NCBI GenBank assembly: GCA_963695705.1
Contig: CAVOHB010000003.1
Location: 3,018-67,017 of the forward strand
From: JBKPNJ01 sp963695705
GTDB lineage: Bacteria > Actinomycetota > Actinomycetes > Propionibacteriales > Nocardioidaceae
Direction: 5' to 3'
Length of the DNA stretch: 64,000 nt
In this document: positions 36,193-44,889 of the stretch, in pieces
Layout of the letters: every line of letters begins with the position of its first letter
How positions within the stretch are numbered: the stretch's first letter is position 1
The notes under the pieces: model-generated
The model's database searches: none
What the model was told of the DNA's origin: nothing
What the model saw: only the letters and a program-made list of their open reading frames with translations
Program-made: the position numbers and the translations under genes

Positions 36193-36403
36193 GGCTTTCC
36201 CCCTAAGCCTGGTGTCTACTGCCTGTCGTCTTCTGCTCCGGCGCTTGAAAATGGGCCGGGACGAAGTACCCGATAACGGGCAGGCTAGCAAACATGGGAA
36301 AATTTGTCGCCTACGATTTCGTGTCTTTCTTCGGCTATCATTCGGCGCCTTAGGCAGGGACATCGCCAGGCACAAGTCGCCGGTCGTCCCGGCATAACGG
36401 TGG

Positions 36404-37000
36404 TCATCGTGGCGCCGAAATCGGCCTCGCGAAGATGTCGGAGATCATCGAGACGGCCGCGCATATCGACTGCGCGGTCTCTCGATAGACATCCTCTGAG
36501 CGACCGTATGGATCCGGAAGGTCGTAGGCGTCGATCCTGACTGCACCGCGATTTGCGGCTGCCCGCTTCACCACCTCAGGCGCGTCGCCGCGAGCATCTC
36601 TCACGTCTTCGGTAGCCGCGGCCAGGTACGCAAACTCCAACAATGTAAAGGTTCTGCGTAGCGCCTGTGGCACCTCCTGCAAGACGTATCGCCGATGCTC
36701 CGTGGTGGCCGTCAGGAGTAGGTCGGCAGCTCCACCCATCGCGGCCGTGAACGAGCGGGCCCGGAAATTCGCGGGATCACCGCCGAGCCGGCGCAGCTCC
36801 GCCGCCGCCATGCGATCCATTTCCGAGCCGTCCCAACCCCGAACACCGGCGCTGCTCACCTCGAACGTGAGTAGTGGCGCCAGCCGCAGCAGCTCGTTGC
36901 GCAACAGGTACTCGGCGGTCGGAGAACGACAGATGTTGGCCGTACACACCATAAGAATCCTGAAGACATCGACATCGGTGCTGGCGTTCTGGTCGCTCAT
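36404..37000 (-). CDS. Low-molecular-weight protein tyrosine phosphatase (Wzb/Ptp-like)
   Basis: The 198-residue product starts at ATG 37000. The CX5R catalytic loop is CTANICRSP (Cys19 and Arg25) and the general-acid Asp is in DLPDPYGRS toward the C-terminus. SSAGVRGWDGSEMDRMA, with the expected Glu/Asp, sits between. In glycan loci such phosphatases dephosphorylate a bacterial tyrosine kinase (Wzc-type) or a transferase. No kinase gene is seen in the window, so its partner is elsewhere or absent. About 60 residues longer than minimal LMW-PTPs, mostly in an inserted segment around residues 115-150. Confidence 0.85.
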   Translation of the reverse strand: MSDQNASTDVDVFRILMVCTANICRSPTAEYLLRNELLRLAPLLTFEVSSAGVRGWDGSEMDRMAAAELRRLGGDPANFRARSFTAAMGGAADLLLTATTEHRRYVLQEVPQALRRTFTLLEFAYLAAATEDVRDARGDAPEVVKRAAANRGAVRIDAYDLPDPYGRSEDVYRETAQSICAAVSMISDIFARPISAPR

Positions 37001-37237
37001 GACTCTCGCCACGCCGCCGCGGTCGGCTGCTCCATCCCCCAATGCACGGACTCGACAATACGGCGCCTCCCGCTTGTCCAGCACCTGGCACCCGAGCCCG
37101 TGTCGTACAGATGTCGCGGCTGCCGGCTTGTTCCCTCCGTAAGGTCTGATCCGCAGCAGGGTTTAACGAGCGTGCCCTCCGGCGGGGCAAACAGACCCAG
37201 GGAGTCGTCGTTGGCCAGCCCTGCGACCGCAGGCTCG

Positions 37238-38080
37238 ATGGATCTGGCTGTCACCGGCGTCGTACTTCTTGCGGCCGTCCTGCACGCCAGCTGGAACGCG
37301 CTTGCCCACGCGATCAAAGATCAGCTGGTCGGCTTCGTCCTGATGGGTCTCGCGTTGACGGTCTGCGCCCTCGCGATGCTGCCGTTCGTGGCGTCGCCGG
37401 ACTCATCGAGCTGGCCGTTCCTGGTCGCCTCGGCTGTCGTTCACGTGGCGTACAACGTTTTGCTCTGGCAGTCGTACCGGGTCGGCGAGTTCAACCAGGT
37501 CTATCCACTTGCCAGGGGTATGAGCCCGCTCGTGGTGGCACTGGTCGCGGTCACCCTGGTCGGGGAGCGGCTCTCCGCGGCGCAGTTCGCGGGCGTGTTC
37601 GTGGTCTCCGCGGGACTGGCTGGTCTGGTCCTCGTCGGCGGGCTGCCGAAACATGACCAGCGGGCCGCGTTGCTCGCGGCCGCCGCGACCGGGCTCGCGA
37701 TCGCCGCGTACACCGTCATCGACGGCGTCGGGGTGCGTCGCTCGGACAGCGTCCTGGGTTACACCGGCTGGCTGTTCCTGCTGCAGGGCCCGGGGATCCC
37801 GCTGATCGCACTCGCTTTGCGCGGCTGGGGCCTCGGACGACAGCTCCGTCCGCACGTCTGGGCGGGGCTGGGGGCGGGCGTGCTGTCGATGGCGGCGTAC
37901 GGCCTGGTCCTGTGGGCGCAGACCCGCGGTGCGCTGGCTGCCGTGGCGGCACTGCGGGAGACGAGTGTCATCGTTGGCGCCGCGATCGGGGCGGTCTTCT
38001 TCCATGAGCGCTTCGGCCGGCCGCGGCTGATCGCCACGGTCGCGGTGGCTACCGGCATCGTGCTGCTGAACCTCAGCTGA
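37238..38080 (+). CDS. EamA-family (DMT) transporter
   Basis: The 280-residue inner-membrane protein starts at ATG 37238 (MDLAVTGVVLLAAVLHASWN). It has about ten membrane helices in two EamA halves: N-half with HASWNALAHAIKDQL and YPLARGMSPLVVALVAV, C-half with GYTGWLFLLQGPGIPL and AALRETSVIVGAAIGAVFFHERFG, a standard EamA repeat. DMT transporters export or import small metabolites. Earlier GTG or TTG starts are possible but add only polar residues. The gene is divergent from the phosphatase; its substrate is unknown. Confidence 0.85.
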   Translation: MDLAVTGVVLLAAVLHASWNALAHAIKDQLVGFVLMGLALTVCALAMLPFVASPDSSSWPFLVASAVVHVAYNVLLWQSYRVGEFNQVYPLARGMSPLVVALVAVTLVGERLSAAQFAGVFVVSAGLAGLVLVGGLPKHDQRAALLAAAATGLAIAAYTVIDGVGVRRSDSVLGYTGWLFLLQGPGIPLIALALRGWGLGRQLRPHVWAGLGAGVLSMAAYGLVLWAQTRGALAAVAALRETSVIVGAAIGAVFFHERFGRPRLIATVAVATGIVLLNLS

Positions 38081-38124
38081 GGACACTGGCGGATCGCGCG
38101 AGGCACGGGCCAGCCCCTGACATT

Positions 38125-38145
38125 CGTCACGTCGAGGTCGTGACG
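38125..38145. promoter_or_regulatory. Inverted repeat ahead of the ABC exporter operon (candidate operator)
   Basis: CGTCACG (38125-38131) and CGTGACG (38139-38145) are exact inverted repeats with a 7-bp spacer, 44 bp before the ABC ATP-binding gene. The operon ends in a two-component pair, so this dyad could be the target of the NarL-type regulator at 41091. This is inference from position only. Confidence 0.4.
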
Positions 38146-38188
38146 CACGGCCCGGGGGAAGTCGGGGGTACGCAGCCAGAGTGGTGGC

Positions 38189-39127
38189 ATGACCACAACA
38201 GCCTCCGCCCAACGAACGGCTCGGACGGCGCCGCCTGCTGTCGTCCTGGAGTCCGTCTCCAAGACCTTCGGGCGGGTCACCGCCGTCGACGAGGTCTCGC
38301 TGACCATCCATCCGGGTGAGATCGTCGCGCTACTCGGCCCGAACGGCGCCGGCAAGACCAGCACCATCGACATGGTGCTCGGCCTGTCACAGCCGAGTCG
38401 CGGAGATCTCCGAGTCTTCGATCTGTCGCCCTACCAGGCGATGTCACACGGGCTCGTCTCGGCCGTCATGCAGACCGGTGGCCTGCTAAAGGACTATTCG
38501 GTCCGCGAGACGGTCCGGGTCACCGCCTCGCTGTTCCCCTCCAGCCGGCCGGTCGACGAAGTGCTCGAACGCGCGGGCATCGCCCATCTGGCCGACCGGA
38601 TGGTCGGAAAGTGCTCCGGTGGTGAGCAGCAGCGACTGCGCTTCGCGATGGCGTTGCTGCCCGATCCCGAGCTGCTCATCCTCGACGAGCCGACCACCGG
38701 CATGGACGTCAGCGGCCGCCGGGACTTCTGGAACGCGATCCGGGAGGACGCCGAGCGCGGCCGTACCGTCATCTTCGCGACCCACTACCTCGAGGAGGCC
38801 GACCTCTACGCCGACCGGATCGTGCTGATCAGTCGCGGCTCCATCGTCGCGGACGGCACGGCGACCGAGATCAAGGAGATGGCCTCCGGGCGAACCGTGC
38901 GAGCCACGCTCCCCGACGCCGCCGAGGATGAGCTGGCCGGGCTGCCCGGTGTCGAGTCCGTTGAGCTGCGCGGCGACACCGTTCTCGTACGCGGCCGCGA
39001 CAGTGACGCGGTCGCCCGCCACCTGCTCACCCGGACCGACGCCCGTGACCTGGAGATCAGCTCGAGCAACCTCGAGGACGCCTTCGTCGCACTCACCAGC
39101 AACGACCCAGAAGGAGCCAACGAATGA
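38189..39127 (+). CDS. ABC exporter ATP-binding protein (drug/lipid-type)
   Basis: A 312-residue ATPase: Walker A GPNGAGKTST near residue 52, Q-loop MQTGG, signature CSGGEQQRLRFAMALL, Walker B LLILDEPT, and the switch His in FATHYLEEADLYADR. The C-terminal 80 residues form the extra domain of DrrA/NatA-type exporters. Its stop overlaps the permease ATG (ATGA). Together with the permease and the two-component pair at 39952-41711 this looks like an antibiotic- or lipid-exporting system that is induced by its own sensor. Confidence 0.9.
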   Translation: MTTTASAQRTARTAPPAVVLESVSKTFGRVTAVDEVSLTIHPGEIVALLGPNGAGKTSTIDMVLGLSQPSRGDLRVFDLSPYQAMSHGLVSAVMQTGGLLKDYSVRETVRVTASLFPSSRPVDEVLERAGIAHLADRMVGKCSGGEQQRLRFAMALLPDPELLILDEPTTGMDVSGRRDFWNAIREDAERGRTVIFATHYLEEADLYADRIVLISRGSIVADGTATEIKEMASGRTVRATLPDAAEDELAGLPGVESVELRGDTVLVRGRDSDAVARHLLTRTDARDLEISSSNLEDAFVALTSNDPEGANE

Positions 39128-39918
39128 GCACCACCGACCCGGCCATGGACCTGTCCCTCCGCCGCGCCCCCCGGTTCGGCGGGTTCAGCGCCACATTCGT
39201 CGGCCTGGAGATCCGCCGGATGCTCCGAAACAGACGTACCGCGATCTTCACGCTGGTCATGCCGTCGGTGTTCTTCCTGCTGTTCGGAACGGACTCCAGC
39301 TACAAGACCGAGCCGTCCGGGCGGGGAAACGTCACGGCGTACGTCCTCGTCAGCATGGCCGTCTACGGCGCCATGCTCGCCACCACCAGCGGCGGGGCCG
39401 CCGTCTCCGTCGAGCGTGCGGTGGGCTGGAGCCGGCAGCTGCGTCTCACCCCGCTGAACCCCATCGCCCACGTCGCGGTGAAGCTCGTGGTTGCGATGAC
39501 CCTCGGGCTGGCCGCCGTGGCGGTCGTCTTCGCCGTCGGGTCGTTCTTCGGCGCGCAGATGCCGGCCGGGATCTGGATCGTCTCGGCGCTGATGGCCTGG
39601 TTGTGTGCCATCGTCTTCGCCGCCTTCGGGCTCTTCATGGGCTACCTGCTGCCGAGCGAGAACGTCATGCAGATCCTCGGCCCCGCACTCGCGCTGCTGT
39701 CCTTCGCCGGAGGGCTGTTCGTGCCGCTGGACCAGATGGGTCACACGTTCGAGACCATCGCCAAGTTCACCCCGGTGTACGGCGTGGGGGTGATCGCCCG
39801 CTACCCGCTCACCGACGAGGGGACGCTGGGCGTCGCGATCCTCAACGTCGTGCTCTGGACACTCGTCTTCGTGGTCGGGGCAGCCTGGCGCTTCCGGCGC
39901 GACACCGCGCGGGTCTGA
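39124..39918 (+). CDS. ABC-2 type exporter permease
   Basis: The 264-residue protein has about six membrane helices in the ABC-2 arrangement: a cytoplasmic start (FSATFVGLEIRRMLRNRRTA), then IFTLVMPSVFFLLFGTDS, AYVLVSMAVYGAMLAT, VERAVGWSRQLRLTPL and the LFVPLDQMGHTFETIAKFTP coupling segment before the last helix. This family (DrrB/YadH-like) forms homodimers with the ATPase encoded just upstream. It overlaps that gene by 4 nt. Confidence 0.88.
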   Translation: MSTTDPAMDLSLRRAPRFGGFSATFVGLEIRRMLRNRRTAIFTLVMPSVFFLLFGTDSSYKTEPSGRGNVTAYVLVSMAVYGAMLATTSGGAAVSVERAVGWSRQLRLTPLNPIAHVAVKLVVAMTLGLAAVAVVFAVGSFFGAQMPAGIWIVSALMAWLCAIVFAAFGLFMGYLLPSENVMQILGPALALLSFAGGLFVPLDQMGHTFETIAKFTPVYGVGVIARYPLTDEGTLGVAILNVVLWTLVFVVGAAWRFRRDTARV

Positions 39919-39951
39919 GATGCGCCGGCTCCCTACTGGGCGGCTAGCGTC

Positions 39952-41094
39952 GTGACCGTGACCGCCCCACCTCCCGACGCGGCGACCGCCGCACCGAGCC
40001 GCACGCCGCTGGGCGGCTGGCGGTTCGGCTGGATCTTCGCGGGGATCTGGCTGGTCTACCTCGGCAACCCGCTCAGCGTTCTGCTCGACGATGCGAACGG
40101 CTGGCGGAAGGCGCTCGGTCTGTGCTCTCTCGCCGCGTTCGTGGTCGCGTACATCGCCGGGATCATCCACTTCCGTCGCGTCCGGCTGACCGGTCTTCCG
40201 CGGCCCACCTGGCGGCGCTGGGTGCAGCTGCTCGTGCTCGCGGTGTGCGCGGCCGGGATGATCCCGGGCGCCCAGGAGGCGGCGCTCACCGGCGCACCCT
40301 TCATCGCGGCAACGATGGTGATGGTCCTGCCGAGCCGGATGGCGATCGTCTCGACCGCTCTGCTGTTCGTGGCGACCGAGTCCGCGACCCACCTGGTCGA
40401 CGGATGGCACGACCAGGGCTACGGCTTCGGCGTGGTGCTGGCCGCCATCGCCACGGCGTCGTTCCGGCTGGCGTGGCAACGCAACCAGGCTCTGATCGAG
40501 GCGCAGGACGAGATCGCCGAGCTCGCCCTCGAGGAGGAGCGTTCCCGCATCGCCCGCGACCTGCACGACATACTCGGCCACTCCCTCACCGTGATCACGG
40601 TCAAGGCCGAGCTCGCGCAGCGGCTGCTCGACGTCGACATCGAACGCACCCGAGCCGAGCTCGCGGACCTCGAGGTGCTGTCACGAGATGCGCTGGCGGA
40701 CGTACGGGCGACCGCCCTCGGAGTCCGTGGCGTATCCCTGCTCGGCGAGATCGCCCAGGCCCGCTCCGCCCTGGAGAGCGCCGGGATCGACGCCGATCTG
40801 CCTACCGTGGCCGACCAGGTGCCGAGCCGATGGCGCGAGGTCTTCGCGTGGACGATCCGCGAGTGCGTGACGAACGTGATCCGGCACAGCCGTGCCCGCA
40901 GCTGCGTGGTGGAGATGTCGGCGGGGCTCCTGCGGGTCCGAGACGACGGCATCGGCATGGCGGCGGACGGCATCTCGTCGGGCCACGGACTCGACGGCCT
41001 GCGGCGGCGGGTCGAGCTGGCCGGCGCATCGCTACGGACCGGGCCCGGTCCGGGAGGGAGCGGACTGGAGGTCGTGGTCGAGGTGCCGTCATGA
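39952..41094 (+). CDS. Sensor histidine kinase of a NarL-type two-component system
   Basis: The 380-residue protein (378 if the GTG at 39958 is used) has an N-terminal membrane part with about five helices (residues 25-180) and no large sensing loop, then the HisKA_3 dimer domain with the phospho-accepting His in RDLHDILGHSLT (about residue 205), and a short HATPase with RECVTNVIRHSRA and DDGIGMAADGISSGHGLDGL. Such intramembrane-sensing kinases often report on cell-wall or lipid stress and sit next to ABC exporters, as here. A TAGCGT hexamer (39945-39950) 7 nt before the second GTG could be a leaderless -10. Confidence 0.88.
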   Translation: MTVTAPPPDAATAAPSRTPLGGWRFGWIFAGIWLVYLGNPLSVLLDDANGWRKALGLCSLAAFVVAYIAGIIHFRRVRLTGLPRPTWRRWVQLLVLAVCAAGMIPGAQEAALTGAPFIAATMVMVLPSRMAIVSTALLFVATESATHLVDGWHDQGYGFGVVLAAIATASFRLAWQRNQALIEAQDEIAELALEEERSRIARDLHDILGHSLTVITVKAELAQRLLDVDIERTRAELADLEVLSRDALADVRATALGVRGVSLLGEIAQARSALESAGIDADLPTVADQVPSRWREVFAWTIRECVTNVIRHSRARSCVVEMSAGLLRVRDDGIGMAADGISSGHGLDGLRRRVELAGASLRTGPGPGGSGLEVVVEVPS

Positions 41095-41711
41095 CCGACC
41101 CGATCCGGCTGCTGCTGGCCGACGACCAGAGCCTGGTCCGTGGTGCACTGGCCGCGCTGCTCGATCTCGAGCCCGATCTCGATGTCGTCGCCGAGGTCGG
41201 GCGGGGTGACGAGGTGGTCGCCTCGGCTCGGGAGCACAAGGTCGACGTGGCGTTGCTCGACATCGAGATGCCGGGGCTCGACGGTGTGGCGGCAACGCAG
41301 GAGCTGAAGAGACAGCTGCCGAGCTGCCGGGTGTTGATCGTGACGACGTTCGGCCGCCCGGGCTACCTCCGCAAGGCGATGTCCGCCGGCGCGTCGGGCT
41401 TCGTCGTCAAGGACACCCCGGCGCGCCAGCTCGCCGATGCCGTGCGCCGGGTGCACGCCGGACTCCGGGTGGTCGACCCGACGCTGGCAGCGGACTCGCT
41501 GACCCACGGCGACTCGCCGCTGACCGATCGGGAGTCCGACGTGCTTCGCGCGGCAGCCGACGGAGCCACGGCCAGTGACATCGCCAAGGCGCTGCACCTG
41601 TCGGAGGGGACCGTACGCAACCATCTGTCCAGCGCTATCGGCAAGACCGGCGCCCGTACCCGGGCTGAGGCGGTGCGGCTGGCCATCGACAACGGTTGGC
41701 TGCTTGGCTGA
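41091..41711 (+). CDS. NarL/FixJ-family response regulator
   Basis: A 206-residue regulator: receiver domain with LLLADDQSLVRGAL, phospho-acceptor Asp in VALLDIEMPGLDG (about residue 55), the KDT-type Lys in VVKDTPARQL; then a LuxR helix-turn-helix (LTDRESDVLRAAADGATASD, then SEGTVRNHLSSAIGKTGA). The ATG overlaps the kinase stop (ATGA), so kinase and regulator are coupled. The gene stops 43 nt before the antisense-oriented repeat array B. Confidence 0.9.
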   Translation: MTDPIRLLLADDQSLVRGALAALLDLEPDLDVVAEVGRGDEVVASAREHKVDVALLDIEMPGLDGVAATQELKRQLPSCRVLIVTTFGRPGYLRKAMSAGASGFVVKDTPARQLADAVRRVHAGLRVVDPTLAADSLTHGDSPLTDRESDVLRAAADGATASDIAKALHLSEGTVRNHLSSAIGKTGARTRAEAVRLAIDNGWLLG

Positions 41712-41753
41712 TCGTGTGCTGCCGATCGCCAAACGAGCGACGGCGCCGAACGC

Positions 41754-41787
41754 AAGTGTCGGATCACGTGCAACAAGTGTCGGATCG
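41754..41787 (-). repeat. 21-bp tandem repeat array, locus B (about 1.6 units)
   Basis: On the minus strand the array reads CGATCCGACACTTG, then GTGATCCGACACTTG 21 bp later. It lies in the convergent gap between the response regulator and the PucR gene. Its orientation matches PucR, and it starts 30 nt after the PucR stop codon, the same geometry as arrays A and C have to the DeoR and coxG genes. Confidence 0.85.
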
Positions 41788-41817
41788 CGGGGAGGGAGTG
41801 GCCCCGGGCGGCGATAG

Positions 41818-43347
41818 CTACCCCTGGATGTGCGACTGGCCGGCGGTCGCGCTCAGGTCGAGCGCGTGCAGCGCGACGAGCAGGCTGCTGCCTACTCCCG
41901 GGTCGTCGAGGTCGACGGCGAGCAGGCCGCGAATGCGCGACAGCCGCTGATACAGGCTCTGCCGGCGGATGTGCAGCCGGGCGGCCGCGCCGGCCTTGCC
42001 GTCCGGGCTCTCGAGGATCGCCCGCAGGGTGTCGACGAGCCGGGTGCCGCGGCGCTCGTCGTACGCGAGCAGCGGCCCGAGGTGCTCGTCGGCGAGGGCC
42101 TGCAGCTGGTCGTGGTCGTGTCCGTGCAGCAGCGCACGCTCCAGGCCGATGCGGCTGCACTCCACCACCCGGGTCCGCGGTGCCCGGGCCCACACCGCCT
42201 GCAGCGACAGACGGGCCTCCTGCGCGCTGCGCGCGAGGTCGTCGACGCGACAGGCAACCGGCCCGATGGCAGCCAGTGCGTCGAGTCCCAGCGGCATGCT
42301 CGTCTCGAGGGCGATCCGGACGTCCGTCACGACAGTCGACGCGGCATCCGCCACGGCGATGACAGAGACGGCGTAGTCGCTCCCCGGCGCGACGGCGGTC
42401 ACCGAGGACAAGGCCGGGGACGCCGCGGCACACGCACGATCGAGAGCGGCGGCGACGTTCTCGACAACTGTTCCGCTGCCGATGACGGTCACATAGCCGG
42501 CGTCGACCGGCAGGCCGGCTTCGCGCAGCGCGGCGCGTACCGCCGAGACGCCCGAGTCGGGCTCCAACAGCTGGCCGGCGAGGTGGCGCCGCCCCGAGAC
42601 CGCGGCGGCGACGGTTCGCTCGTCACGCAGGATCGCCAGCGACAGCGCCGTTGCCGCCCGTTCCAGCGCGGCTTCGCCGAGCGACCGGTCCCGTCCGGTG
42701 AGGTTGGTCCGCAACCACCCGGCCACCACGCCGTGAACCATCACCGGCACCGCGTCGGGCAGCTCGGCCCACTCGGCGGCCTCGGCGAGGGAACCCGTCC
42801 CGCCGCCCAGCCCGCCCACCCGGATGAAGCGGGTCGGGGCGCCGAGCACCTGGGCGAGCCGGTCGAGCGCCTCCGGGACACCACCACCGCCCACCAGCAC
42901 CGACGAGAGCTGCTGCGACACCTCGTCGGCGTGACGCAACCGGTGGACGGCCGCATCGACGATGGCACCGTTCAACGCCTCCGTGACCTCGACGAACGGC
43001 ACCACCCGGTCGAACCCCACCATCGGCAGCCCGACCCGCTCCGCCTCGGTCACCATCTCGTCGGGGGCGGAGGTGTAGAACCGACAGGTCTCCAGCACCA
43101 GCGCGGCGACGCCGCGCTGGGCGAGACTGCGAACGAACGAGCGGGCATCGGCGGCGTTGCGGCCGATCAGCCCGAGCCCGGTAGTCAGCAGCAGGTCGCC
43201 GCCGCGCAGCAGCGGCGCGATCTCGAAGATGTCACTGGAGTGCAGCCACCGGACCTCGCGGTCGAGCCGGTCGGCCCCGGCCAGCACGCTGGGCGCTCCC
43301 TGGCGCACGACCGGATGCGCGAGGACGTCAGCGAGCCGCACCGGCAT
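41818..43347 (-). CDS. PucR-family transcriptional regulator
   Basis: The 509-residue product starts at ATG 43347 (MPVRLADVLAHPVVRQGAPS). The N-terminal purine-catabolism (PucR) domain covers about residues 5-125 with LLLTTGLGLIGRN and RGVAALVLETCRF; a central ligand or GAF-like part follows; a C-terminal helix-turn-helix is at LHIRRQSLYQRLSRIRGLL. PucR proteins regulate purine and related nitrogen-compound genes. It is divergent from the permease-deaminase-deacetylase-ureohydrolase operon, which it most likely controls from the 43348-43419 gap. Confidence 0.88.
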   Translation of the reverse strand: MPVRLADVLAHPVVRQGAPSVLAGADRLDREVRWLHSSDIFEIAPLLRGGDLLLTTGLGLIGRNAADARSFVRSLAQRGVAALVLETCRFYTSAPDEMVTEAERVGLPMVGFDRVVPFVEVTEALNGAIVDAAVHRLRHADEVSQQLSSVLVGGGGVPEALDRLAQVLGAPTRFIRVGGLGGGTGSLAEAAEWAELPDAVPVMVHGVVAGWLRTNLTGRDRSLGEAALERAATALSLAILRDERTVAAAVSGRRHLAGQLLEPDSGVSAVRAALREAGLPVDAGYVTVIGSGTVVENVAAALDRACAAASPALSSVTAVAPGSDYAVSVIAVADAASTVVTDVRIALETSMPLGLDALAAIGPVACRVDDLARSAQEARLSLQAVWARAPRTRVVECSRIGLERALLHGHDHDQLQALADEHLGPLLAYDERRGTRLVDTLRAILESPDGKAGAAARLHIRRQSLYQRLSRIRGLLAVDLDDPGVGSSLLVALHALDLSATAGQSHIQG

Positions 43348-43419
43348 TGTCGTTCCGTCCCTCTCTTCGCCCGGAGATGTTGACGATATGCCCATTGCTG
43401 GCCGACGACACGCCGCGCC

Positions 43420-44889
43420 ATGCTGACGGGCGACCGAGCGTCATCCCGCCGAGCCGTGGAGTCTGCGATGGCCAGCGAAACCGCCCACGCGAGGGAGATC
43501 CAGGAGCGGGTCGAGCACGAGCTGCTCCCCATCCCCGACGAGGCCCGTACGTCGACGGCGTCCGCCCAGTTCTGGATCTGGGCCGGTGCCAACATCGCCC
43601 CGATCAACTGGTTCCTCGGTACCCTCGGCATCGCGCTCGGCCTCGGGCTCAGCGACGTCATCGTCGTCCTGGTCCTCGGCAACGTCATCGGGATGGCCGT
43701 GTTCGGCTTCTTCGTGCTGATGGGCCAGCGGACGGGGGTCAGCCAGATGGTCCTGTCCCGCGCCTCGTTCGGACGGCGCGGCGCATACCTGCCCGCTGCG
43801 ATCCAGGGCCTCATCGCGATCGGGTGGTGCGCGATCAACACCTGGATCGTGCTCGACCTCGTCATCGCGTTGTTCGGGGAGCTGGGGTACGACGGCGGCC
43901 GCGGCTTCAAGATCATCGTGGCACTGTTCATCATGGCCCTGCAGGTCCTCATCGCGGCCATCGGCTTCAAGGCCATCGCCACCTTCGAGAAGTGGACCGT
44001 GCCGGTGACCCTCATCGTGGTCTTGCTGATGACGATCGTCGGATGGACGGAGTCAGGAGTCGACTGGTCCTACGCCGGTGCCAACCTCCAGGGGGGCGAT
44101 CGCATCTCGGCGATGAGTACCGTGATGACCGCGATCGGCATCGGCTGGGGCATCACCTGGTTCGCCTACGCCTCGGACTACTCGCGGTTCGTGCCACGAT
44201 CGATGCCGCGCCCGAAGCTGTACTGGTCCAGCGTGCTCGGTCAGTTCCTACCGGTGGTCTGGCTCGGCGTCCTCGGCGCAACGCTGGCGACGGCCAACCC
44301 GGGCGTCGACCCCGGGGAGCTCGTGGTCCAGTCATACGGCGCGCTGGCGATCCCGGTGATCCTGCTGGTCATCCACGGGCCGATCGCCACCAACATCCTC
44401 AACGTGTACTCGTGCGGGCTGTGCGCGCAGACGTGCGACCTGCACATCGACCGGCGCAAGCTCTGCTACGGGGTCGGGCTGTTCGCCGCGATCTTCACGA
44501 TCTACCTGATCTACCGGGAGAACTTCGCCGAGACCCTCGACGGCTGGCTGGCCGGCATGGTCACCTGGGTCGCGCCGTGGGCCGCGATCGTGCTGGTGCA
44601 CTACTGGGGCTTCGCCAAGGAGCGCATCGACGTCGACGCGTTGTTCGACCCGCCGGGGCGCAGCCGGATAGTCGACGTCAACTGGGCCGCGGTGGTCGCG
44701 TTCCTCGCGGGCATCGTCGCGACCTGGGCGTTCTCCTTCGGTGTCCCGACGTTCCTGCAGGGTCCCGGTGCCAAGTGGTTGCACAACACCGACCTCTCCT
44801 GGTTGGCGGGCGCCCTGGTGTCCGGCGCCATCTACTACGCCAGCGGGATTTCGGGGCGGTACCGCACGGTCGCAGCGGACAGGGCCTGA
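43420..44889 (+). CDS. NCS1-family nucleobase/heterocycle permease
   Basis: The 489-residue protein has about 12 membrane helices and the NCS1 landmarks: QFWIWAGANIAPINWFLGT (helix 1), MGQRTGVSQMVLSRASFGRRGAYLP, a Trp-rich ITWFAYASDYSRFVPRS (helix 6) and NILNVYSCGL. NCS1 carriers import cytosine, allantoin, hydantoins and similar rings. It starts the operon that is divergent from PucR and shares one base with the next gene (TGATG). A start at an internal ATG (43468) is possible. Confidence 0.88.
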   Translation: MLTGDRASSRRAVESAMASETAHAREIQERVEHELLPIPDEARTSTASAQFWIWAGANIAPINWFLGTLGIALGLGLSDVIVVLVLGNVIGMAVFGFFVLMGQRTGVSQMVLSRASFGRRGAYLPAAIQGLIAIGWCAINTWIVLDLVIALFGELGYDGGRGFKIIVALFIMALQVLIAAIGFKAIATFEKWTVPVTLIVVLLMTIVGWTESGVDWSYAGANLQGGDRISAMSTVMTAIGIGWGITWFAYASDYSRFVPRSMPRPKLYWSSVLGQFLPVVWLGVLGATLATANPGVDPGELVVQSYGALAIPVILLVIHGPIATNILNVYSCGLCAQTCDLHIDRRKLCYGVGLFAAIFTIYLIYRENFAETLDGWLAGMVTWVAPWAAIVLVHYWGFAKERIDVDALFDPPGRSRIVDVNWAAVVAFLAGIVATWAFSFGVPTFLQGPGAKWLHNTDLSWLAGALVSGAIYYASGISGRYRTVAADRA

